Position numbers and translations under genes: made by a program
NCBI GenBank assembly: GCA_015662785.1
Contig: DQTM01000147.1
Coordinates: 1-19,941 of the forward strand
From: Sulfurospirillum arcachonense
GTDB taxonomy: Bacteria; Campylobacterota; Campylobacteria; Campylobacterales; Sulfurospirillaceae
Length of the DNA: 19,941 nt
Direction of reading: 5' to 3'
The notes under the pieces: generated by a model
What the model was told of the DNA's origin: nothing
Seen by the model: only the letters and a program-made list of their open reading frames with translations
Database searches by the model: none
Shown: piece by piece, positions 14,399 through 19,941 of the stretch
Position numbering within the stretch: the first letter of the stretch is position 1
How the letters are laid out: the number at the start of each line of letters is the position of its first letter

Positions 14399-14992
14399 AT
14401 GAAGTCTTGGAAAGTTTTAGTTAGTTTATTGTTAGTATTTGTTTTTGTTGGATGTGGAGTTGAAGAGGGAAGTGCCGAAAAACCTGTTTATAAAGATGGA
14501 GATAGGTTAGAGCTTCAAAGTGTAGTTGGTAGTAAAGTTACACTTCTTCGTAAAAATGGCGGATTTGTTTTAGAAGGTGATGAAAGCAAGATACTTATAC
14601 TAGATATCTTTGGAACTTTTTGTAAACCTTGTCAAGATGAAGCTGCAAACCTTATGGACTTTCAACTAAGAAACGATAAAGATTTACTTTTGATAGGTTT
14701 TACTTACTTAGAATCTGTGACAGACAAGTATGTAGTTGATAACTTTGCTTCAAAGTTTAACGCTTATTATTTTATAGTAAATAGCCCAGATAATGACAAA
14801 ATAGTAAACACTATAACTCAAGATATAGATTATAGAGCAGCAGTACAAGTTCCATTTAAAGTTGTTCTAAAAGATGGGAAATATCAAAACGTAACAGATA
14901 TTTATGAATCTAATCCAGAAAATAAATTTTATATTGGTGCAATCGAGACTGATGTAATAGAAAAAGATATAGAGAAGATTAAAGCTAAATGA
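14399..14992 (+). CDS. Thioredoxin-like lipoprotein of the TlpA/ResA type
   Basis: A 197-residue exported thioredoxin-fold protein. The N-terminal hydrophobic segment ends in the lipobox FVGC, with C19 as the probable lipidated residue. The redox site is FGTFCKPCQDEA with C75 and C78; the usual tryptophan before the first cysteine is replaced by phenylalanine. The cis-proline loop is QVPFKVVLKDG. Such proteins usually reduce disulfides in c-type cytochrome assembly or other envelope proteins, but the partner is not evident. The ATG at 14399 is preferred over an in-frame TTG three bases earlier because AAGGAAG is better spaced from it. Its stop overlaps the clpS start (ATGA), an unexpected link between an envelope thioredoxin and a cytoplasmic adaptor, perhaps only operon packing. 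Confidence 0.85.
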   Translation: MKSWKVLVSLLLVFVFVGCGVEEGSAEKPVYKDGDRLELQSVVGSKVTLLRKNGGFVLEGDESKILILDIFGTFCKPCQDEAANLMDFQLRNDKDLLLIGFTYLESVTDKYVVDNFASKFNAYYFIVNSPDNDKIVNTITQDIDYRAAVQVPFKVVLKDGKYQNVTDIYESNPENKFYIGAIETDVIEKDIEKIKAK

Positions 14993-15285
14993 GTCAATTT
15001 GAACATGAGTTAAGTGAGGACATTGAATTAAAAAAGCCTAAAATGTACAAGGTGATGCTTCTCAATGACGATTATACTAGTATGGAGTTTGTGATCACGA
15101 CTCTTATGAATATATTTCACAAAAGTGAGGAAGATGCGTATTCGATTACAATGCGTATACACAACAATGGAAGTGGACTTTGTGGTGTTTATACTCATGA
15201 GATAGCTGAAACAAAAGTTGCTCAAGTGTTAAGCTCTGCAAAAAAGAGCAAGTTTCCACTTAGAGCAGTTATGGAGGAAGAGTGA
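14989..15285 (+). CDS. clpS: ATP-dependent Clp protease adaptor ClpS
   Basis: A 98-residue adaptor that binds proteins bearing N-terminal Leu, Phe, Tyr or Trp and hands them to ClpA. The ligand-pocket residues are present: N26-D27-D28 and M32 in LLNDDYTSMEFV, and H58 in MRIHNNGSG. These correspond to the N-degron-binding residues of E. coli ClpS. The flexible N-terminal tail of about 18 residues, needed for ClpA engagement, is acidic. The gene overlaps both neighbours by 1-4 bases and lies directly before clpA and aat, forming a single N-degron unit. Confidence 0.95.
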   Translation: MSQFEHELSEDIELKKPKMYKVMLLNDDYTSMEFVITTLMNIFHKSEEDAYSITMRIHNNGSGLCGVYTHEIAETKVAQVLSSAKKSKFPLRAVMEEE

Positions 15286-17486
15286 TGGTAAGCCAAGAAT
15301 TAAATTCTATTTTCAGTGATGCTATTAGCTTTGCTAAAGAGAATCGACACGAGTATATAACAGTAGAACACATTTTTTTTGCACTGATTCATAATCAAAA
15401 TATAGTAGAAGTTTTGAGTGAATGTGGAGTTGATGTAGAGACACTTAGGCAAAGTTTACAATCCTACTTTGCACAAAATATTGAGAAAATTTCTGAAACC
15501 AATAACTTTGAGCCATTTGAAACTGTATCACTTACAAGAGTGATAGAGAGTATGATGATGCACGTTAGAGGAGCAGGAAAAAACGAGGCAAGTCTAACTG
15601 ATATGCTTATAGCTCTGTTTGACGAAGAGCACTCATATAGTGTACAACTTTTAAAACAGTATGGTGTAGAAAAACTTGATATTTTAGAGATTGTGACAAA
15701 CCAAGAAGACCCATCAGTAAAAGAGCAATCAAACACTGAAGATAAAAAAAGTGCTTTAGAGCTATACGCAGTAAACTTAGTTGATCTCGCTCTTAAAGAT
15801 AAAATTGACCCTCTTATAGGACGAGTTGATGAGGTTCAACGCCTTATGCAAGTTCTGTGTCGCCGTAAAAAGAACAATCCTATCTTAGTTGGAGAAGCAG
15901 GAGTTGGAAAAACTGCTATTGTAGAGGGATTAGCTCTAAAAATAGCACAAAATGATACACCAAAAATACTTGCTGATGCAAAACTATACGCTCTTGATAT
16001 TGGCTCACTTTTAAGTGGGGCAAAGTACAGAGGAGATTTTGAAAAACGTCTGAAAGATGTTTTAACTGAACTAAAAGCAAAACCAAATGCAATTCTTTTT
16101 ATAGATGAAATTCATACTATAGTTGGGGCAGGAGCTACTAGTGGTGGTTCTATGGATTTGTCTAATCTTCTTAAACCCTCACTTGCAACGGGTGAATTAA
16201 AGTGTATAGGTGCTACGACGTATAGTGAGTTCAGAAACTTTTTTGATAAAGATAGAGCACTTAGCCGTCGTTTTTCAAAACTTGATGTAAGTGAACCTAG
16301 CGTAGATGATGCTTATGAAATTCTTTTAGGTTTAAAAGGACGATATGAAGAGCATCATGGAGTCAAATACCCTCAAAAAGTTTTGAGAAGCTCTGTTGAG
16401 TTAGCAAAAAAATATATAAATGACAAGTTTTTACCTGACTCTGCAATAGACCTCATAGACGAAGTTGGGGCATCTTTTCATTTGCAAAAAAGAAAAAGAA
16501 AAGCAGTAAGTGTTCACGACATAGAAAGTATATTAGCACGAGTTGCAAACATACCGCCACGCAGTGTGAGTAGTGATGAAACAGAGTTAATGAGAGACTT
16601 AGAATCAAAACTAAAAGCAAAAGTTTTTGGTCAAGATGAAGCTATAGCAAACTTAGTAACTGCTATCAAAAGAAGCCGTGCAGGTCTTTCAAATCCGGAG
16701 AGTCCTGTTGGCTCATTCTTATTTAGTGGACCTACTGGAGTTGGTAAAACAGAAGTTGCAAAACAATTAGCAGAGCAACTTGGCATACACTTTGAGAGAT
16801 TTGATATGAGTGAGTACATGGAGAAGCATACAGTAAGTAGACTCATTGGTGCTCCTCCAGGTTACGTTGGTTATGAAGAGGGTGGACAGCTTACAGAGAC
16901 TATTAAAAAGCACCCATATAGTGTACTTTTACTTGATGAGATAGAAAAAGCACATCCTGATTTACTCAATATTTTGCTTCAAGTTTTTGATAGTGCAACT
17001 TTGACAGATAACGATGGAAACAAAACAGACTTTAGAAATGTAATCATCATTATGACTTCAAACCTTGGAACAAAAGAGGCTGCTCAAGTTGGTTTTACAA
17101 AGGTAGAGGCTCATCAAAGTAGTAATGCTATAAAAGACTTTTTCGCTCCAGAGTTTAGAAATCGTCTTGATGCTATAGTGCATTTTTCAGCCCTCAAAAC
17201 AGAAGTTATGGTGTCTGTAGTTGAAAAGTTATTGACTCAACTTGAAGAGCAGTTAAAAGAGAAAAACATAAAAATTGAAGCTACAACTAAAGCAAAAAAA
17301 TACTTAGCCGAAAAAGGTTACTCAAAAGAGCTTGGAGCAAGAGTTATGCAAAGAGTTATAAGTGATGAGATTAAAACACCACTCAGTGATGAGATACTTT
17401 TTGGTAAACTAAAAAATGGTGGAATAGTAAAAATAGATTATAAGAAAAAAGCGTTAGAGTTTGAGTACAACAGTAGAAATTCCTAA
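15285..17486 (+). CDS. clpA: ClpA, ATP-dependent unfoldase of the Clp protease
   Basis: A 733-residue AAA+ unfoldase with two ATPase domains that feeds substrates into ClpP. The N-domain (about 1-140, with YITVEHIFFALIHN) binds ClpS. Walker A of D1 is GEAGVGKT at 203-210 with Walker B LFIDEIH; Walker A of D2 is GPTGVGKT at 482-489 with LLLDEIEKAH. No long coiled-coil middle domain is present, which separates it from ClpB and ClpC. The tripeptide VGF at about 602-604 falls where ClpA carries its IGL/IGF loop for ClpP docking. The start is ATG 15285, sharing a base with the clpS stop and placed six bases after GGAGG; an in-frame GTG just upstream is less likely. The 3' end overlaps aat by 26 bases. 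Confidence 0.95.
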   Translation: MVSQELNSIFSDAISFAKENRHEYITVEHIFFALIHNQNIVEVLSECGVDVETLRQSLQSYFAQNIEKISETNNFEPFETVSLTRVIESMMMHVRGAGKNEASLTDMLIALFDEEHSYSVQLLKQYGVEKLDILEIVTNQEDPSVKEQSNTEDKKSALELYAVNLVDLALKDKIDPLIGRVDEVQRLMQVLCRRKKNNPILVGEAGVGKTAIVEGLALKIAQNDTPKILADAKLYALDIGSLLSGAKYRGDFEKRLKDVLTELKAKPNAILFIDEIHTIVGAGATSGGSMDLSNLLKPSLATGELKCIGATTYSEFRNFFDKDRALSRRFSKLDVSEPSVDDAYEILLGLKGRYEEHHGVKYPQKVLRSSVELAKKYINDKFLPDSAIDLIDEVGASFHLQKRKRKAVSVHDIESILARVANIPPRSVSSDETELMRDLESKLKAKVFGQDEAIANLVTAIKRSRAGLSNPESPVGSFLFSGPTGVGKTEVAKQLAEQLGIHFERFDMSEYMEKHTVSRLIGAPPGYVGYEEGGQLTETIKKHPYSVLLLDEIEKAHPDLLNILLQVFDSATLTDNDGNKTDFRNVIIIMTSNLGTKEAAQVGFTKVEAHQSSNAIKDFFAPEFRNRLDAIVHFSALKTEVMVSVVEKLLTQLEEQLKEKNIKIEATTKAKKYLAEKGYSKELGARVMQRVISDEIKTPLSDEILFGKLKNGGIVKIDYKKKALEFEYNSRNS

Positions 17487-18126
17487 ACTCATAGATGACG
17501 AGTACATCTTTCCCAACCCATACAAAGCAACTGACAAGGGGCTTTTGGCTTGGGGAGGAGACTTGTGCGAGCAGAGGCTTTTAAGTGCGTACAGAAGTGG
17601 AATTTTCCCTTGGTACTCACCAAATGATCCGCTTCTCTGGTGGTCACCAAATCCAAGACTTTTACTTTTTCCAAATGAGTTTAAAATCACAAAATCACTA
17701 AAAAAATCAAGAAAAAAATTTACAATAAAATATAACACAAACTTTGAAGAAGTTATCTCTACATGTAAAGACTTAAGAGATGACACTTGGATAAGTGAAG
17801 AGATGAAAGAAGCCTATATGTCTTTACATGTAAAGGGTTATGCAAAGTCCATTGAGTGTTACCAAGACAATAAACTTGTAGGTGGATTATATGGAGTACA
17901 AATTGGCTCAATTTTTTGTGGCGAGTCTATGTTTAGCAAAGTTAGTGATGCCTCAAAAGTAGCTCTTTGGGAGTTATGTGATATTATGCAAAAAAATGGT
18001 GGAGATTTCATAGACTGCCAAATGCCAACTGAGCATCTCATAAGTTTGGGTGCACAAGTGGCAAATAGAGAAGATTATCTGAATCTACTCTCTACATGTA
18101 AAGATAAAAAGGTGGAACTATTTTGA
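17461..18126 (+). CDS. aat: Leucyl/phenylalanyl-tRNA-protein transferase
   Basis: A 221-residue enzyme that transfers Leu or Phe from charged tRNA to proteins with N-terminal Lys or Arg, creating the signal read by ClpS. The family core is clear: FPNPYKATDKGLLAWGGDL near 17-35, GIFPWYSP near 47-54, LLWWSPNPR at 58-66, GGLYGVQIGSIFCGESMFS and FIDCQMPTEHLISLG. The start is taken as TTG 17461, which overlaps clpA by 26 bases; no ATG is available near it. The tail ends in STCKDKKVELF, made by a palindrome copy. Its place directly behind clpS and clpA completes the tagging, recognition and unfolding steps in one operon. Three TACATGTA copies are translated in it. Confidence 0.93.
   Translation: MSTTVEIPKLIDDEYIFPNPYKATDKGLLAWGGDLCEQRLLSAYRSGIFPWYSPNDPLLWWSPNPRLLLFPNEFKITKSLKKSRKKFTIKYNTNFEEVISTCKDLRDDTWISEEMKEAYMSLHVKGYAKSIECYQDNKLVGGLYGVQIGSIFCGESMFSKVSDASKVALWELCDIMQKNGGDFIDCQMPTEHLISLGAQVANREDYLNLLSTCKDKKVELF
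17759..18103. repeat. Iterated palindrome TACATGTA, three copies in aat
   Basis: Cores lie at 17760-17767 (Ser-Thr-Cys-Lys), 17825-17832 (Ser-Leu-His-Val-Lys) and 18093-18100 (Ser-Thr-Cys-Lys). The middle one is a complete CTTTACATGTAAAG at 17822-17835. The last copy lies only about 25 bases before the stop, in the poorly conserved tail. Confidence 0.88.
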
Positions 18127-19019
18127 TAGAACAGATAATGCCGGTATTTATTTTTGTGGCACTAGGGTATGGTTTTAAGATGATAAAACATGATATATCT
18201 GAGTCTTTAATAGAGTTTGTTATTTACTTTTCACTTCCTGCTTTAGCTCTTGTAAAGATACGAGAGTTGGTGTTTGATGAAGTTGTTTTAAACATCATAT
18301 TTATTGCATATCTTACTATGTTTATAGCGACTATTGTTTCATATTTTATAGGTAAAGCATTGAAGTTAGAGAGAAAAGTCTTGGCTACTTTTATGGTTGT
18401 ATCTATCTTTGGAAATACTTCTTTTGTAGGCTTCTCTTATGTAGAATCACTATTCTCGTCTAAAGAGTTGGTTTATCCTCTAGTTTATGACCAGATAGGA
18501 AGTTTTGTAGCACTTTTAACTATTGGTATGGTTCTTATTGCTTGGGGAGCTGGACGAGAAGAAAAAACTACAATAAAACAGAAGTTCAAGATGATTATGA
18601 CTCCTCCTTTGATGGCAATCATAGCAGCAGTTTTACTTCATGGTGTTGTTTTTCCTGACTTTGTAGAGGGAATTTTAATAAAACTAGAGTATACGCTTAT
18701 ACCACTTGTAACTATGATAGTTGGTATGAAGTTAGAGATAAAAGCTTTTAAAAATTTTTTCAAAGAGAGCATGGTTGCCCTTGGGATAAAAATGATTTTA
18801 GTTCCACTTATTATGCTTGGTCTTCTTTATCCATTTTTTGATTTTTCAGCGACTTGGATGAGAGTGACTTTTATAGAGATTGCAATGCCACCAATGACTA
18901 TGGCAACAGTTTTAGCCATACGAGGAGGACTCAATAAAGACTTGGCTATAAATACTTTAGGGCTTGGAATTCTTTTCTCTTTCATAGTAATTCCTACGTG
19001 GAATTTTATTTTAAGTTAA
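18123..19019 (+). CDS. AEC-family (auxin efflux carrier) membrane transporter
   Basis: A 298-residue integral membrane protein with about ten hydrophobic segments arranged as two five-helix halves, typical of the AEC family. It begins MPVFIFVALGYGFKMI, the usual AEC opening, and ends in a hydrophobic LGLGILFSFIVIPTWNF. Polar breaks such as LVYDQIGSFVALL and IEIAMPPMTMATVLAIRGG lie where the family carries its conserved helix-breaking motifs. Substrates in bacteria are usually small organic anions such as malate; none can be assigned here. The start is taken as TTG 18123, overlapping the aat stop in a TTGA junction and preceded by AAGGTGG; an in-frame ATG at 18138 is an alternative. It closes the plus-strand run before metK. 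Confidence 0.85.
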   Translation: MIEQIMPVFIFVALGYGFKMIKHDISESLIEFVIYFSLPALALVKIRELVFDEVVLNIIFIAYLTMFIATIVSYFIGKALKLERKVLATFMVVSIFGNTSFVGFSYVESLFSSKELVYPLVYDQIGSFVALLTIGMVLIAWGAGREEKTTIKQKFKMIMTPPLMAIIAAVLLHGVVFPDFVEGILIKLEYTLIPLVTMIVGMKLEIKAFKNFFKESMVALGIKMILVPLIMLGLLYPFFDFSATWMRVTFIEIAMPPMTMATVLAIRGGLNKDLAINTLGLGILFSFIVIPTWNFILS

Positions 19020-19021
19020 AT

Positions 19022-19064
19022 AGGAGTAAAATACTCTTCTAAAAAAAGGTGAGCTTAAAAGCTC
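19022..19064 (+). terminator. Two hairpins after the AEC gene, possible terminator or metK leader part
   Basis: The first stem pairs AGGAGTA (19022-19028) with TACTCTT (19032-19038), including one G-U pair, around a 3-base loop. The second pairs GAGCTT (19051-19056) with AAGCTC (19059-19064) around AA. Neither is followed by a T-run on the plus strand, so termination is uncertain. Confidence 0.35.
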
Positions 19065-19080
19065 TGGTTCAAACTTTTAA

Positions 19081-19168
19081 ATTTTATTTTTAATAAAATG
19101 GAAAACAAAAGAATGGAAAACGACTAGAGATAAATCTCTATGGAAAACAAAGAAATGGAAAACAAAGA
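19081..19168 (+). promoter_or_regulatory. metK leader with repeated ATGGAAAAC units and hairpins
   Basis: An ATTTTAT/ATAAAAT stem at 19081-19099 overlaps a possible -10 box TAAAAT at 19094-19099. Then the unit ATGGAAAAC occurs four times, at 19098, 19113, 19140 and 19155, all in one frame that is not the metK frame. A perfect inverted repeat TAGAGAT/ATCTCTA at 19125-19140 lies between units two and three. The fourth unit ends 5 bases before the metK ATG. The in-frame spacing suggests duplicated translation-start segments. I do not recognise a known SAM riboswitch here. Confidence 0.5.
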
Positions 19169-19941
19169 ATGCAAAATAAGACTCAATACCTCTTTACTAG
19201 TGAAGTAGTAAGTGCAGGACACCCTGACAAATGTGCAGATATAATTTCGGACAGCATAGTAGATGCTCTTTTAATAGCAGACAAAGATTCACGCGTAGCA
19301 AGTGAAGTTTTTGTTGCTGGTAAGCACGTCATAGTTGGTGGTGAAGTAGCAAGTAAAAATCATCCTGATTATGTAGAAATAGTAAAAAAAGCCTTAGTTA
19401 AAATTGGTTACGATGGAAAATCAGCTTTTACAAGAGAGCAGTGTCTTTACCCTGAAGATGTAGATGTTCAAGTACTTTTAAATCAACAAAGCCCAGACAT
19501 TAACCAAGGTGTTGACCAAGAGAGCGGTGAAATAGGTGCAGGAGACCAAGGAATCATGTTTGGTTTTGCTTCAAGTGAAACAAAAGAATTGATGCCTGCA
19601 GCCATCACGTACGCTCGTATGCTAAGTGACAAAGTATATAGTTACGCATTAAAAAACAACCAAAAGCTTGGAGTTGACATTAAGACTCAAGTTACTGTTG
19701 ATTATGTTACAAAAGCAAATTTTGAAAACTGTAAACCTCAAAAAATTCATACTATAGTTGTGTCTGCCCCTTCGACTGAATCAATGCCAATCGATGAAGT
19801 CAGAGTTTTAATTAAATCTCTTATAGATGATGCAGGATTACCAACAGATCTTTATAATCCAAATGATACAATCATACACATAAACCCAACAGGACGTTAT
19901 GTAAACCATAGTCCACTTCATGACTCAGGTCTTACAGGACG
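19169..19941 (+). CDS. metK: S-adenosylmethionine synthetase, cut by the window end
   Basis: The first 257 residues of the enzyme that makes S-adenosylmethionine from methionine and ATP. The N-terminal motif TSEVVSAGHPDKCADIISD at 10-28 and the GAGDQGIMFGFA loop near 116-127 are diagnostic, as is HINPTGRYV near the end. About 130 further residues are expected beyond the window. The start is ATG 19169, supported by the family opening YLFTSEVVS; the upstream ATGGAAAAC copies are in another frame and cannot extend it. The ribosome site is weak (a GGA about nine bases upstream). It contains no TACATGTA palindrome in the part seen. Confidence 0.95.
   Translation, partial: MQNKTQYLFTSEVVSAGHPDKCADIISDSIVDALLIADKDSRVASEVFVAGKHVIVGGEVASKNHPDYVEIVKKALVKIGYDGKSAFTREQCLYPEDVDVQVLLNQQSPDINQGVDQESGEIGAGDQGIMFGFASSETKELMPAAITYARMLSDKVYSYALKNNQKLGVDIKTQVTVDYVTKANFENCKPQKIHTIVVSAPSTESMPIDEVRVLIKSLIDDAGLPTDLYNPNDTIIHINPTGRYVNHSPLHDSGLTG

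Noticed and set aside
2010..18103. LHVK and FTCK as a conserved peptide motif or metal-binding site
   Set aside because: The same DNA palindrome is read in different phases in unrelated proteins, so the peptide is not the conserved unit.
2010..18103. CRISPR or other regular repeat array
   Set aside because: Copies are irregularly spaced, lie within genes and have no spacer structure.
19022..19168. SAM riboswitch before metK
   Set aside because: I see only small simple hairpins and repeats, with no multi-helix junction or class consensus that I recognise.

Overview
The window is about 20 kb of AT-rich, densely packed bacterial chromosome. The protein sequences, the order uvrD-truB-csrA-ispE-smpB, the clpS-clpA-aat cluster and the many short ATGA/TAATG overlaps point to the Campylobacterota, most likely a Sulfurimonas-like member. 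That placement is inference from recognition, not from a search. No rRNA, tRNA, transposase, integrase, phage gene or CRISPR array was seen.

Layout. 1-1763: a glycine-zipper envelope protein and the wreck of an NhaC-type Na+/H+ antiporter, both on the minus strand. 1764-5656: a plus-strand chain with almost no spacing: an adenine/adenosine deaminase, a broken TrmH-family RNA methyltransferase, bioD, pyrB and pabB. 5719-8770: a thiamine-binding-type protein, pabC, oligoendopeptidase F and an unknown conserved protein. 8774-9676: a convergent LysR regulator on the minus strand. 9677-9921: a divergent intergenic region with three inverted repeats. 9922-14351: uvrD, truB, csrA, ispE and smpB. 14399-19019: a thioredoxin-like lipoprotein, clpS, clpA, aat and an AEC-family permease. 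19169 to the window end: metK, incomplete at its 3' end, behind a structured and repetitive leader.

Functional modules. pabB and pabC together supply p-aminobenzoate for folate. The clpS-clpA-aat block is an almost complete leucine/phenylalanine N-degron pathway: Aat tags the protein, ClpS recognises it and ClpA unfolds it; only ClpP is missing here. truB, csrA and smpB act on tRNA modification, mRNA control and ribosome rescue.

The most unusual signal is a short palindrome, core TACATGTA, often extended to CTTTACATGTAAAG. I count 18 exact cores, all inside protein-coding genes and confined to six of them: the deaminase, bioD, pabB, pabC, ispE and aat. It is read in two main phases, as Leu-His-Val-Lys or Phe-Thr-Cys-Lys. 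The third phase would give a stop, and the one copy read in that phase has a base change that avoids it. This looks like a highly iterated palindrome or a tiny proliferating element that tolerant genes accept and conserved genes exclude. Secondary points are two multiply damaged pseudogenes flanking the deaminase, a probable leaderless promoter at the edge of the antiporter relic, and unusual leaders before uvrD, ispE and metK.
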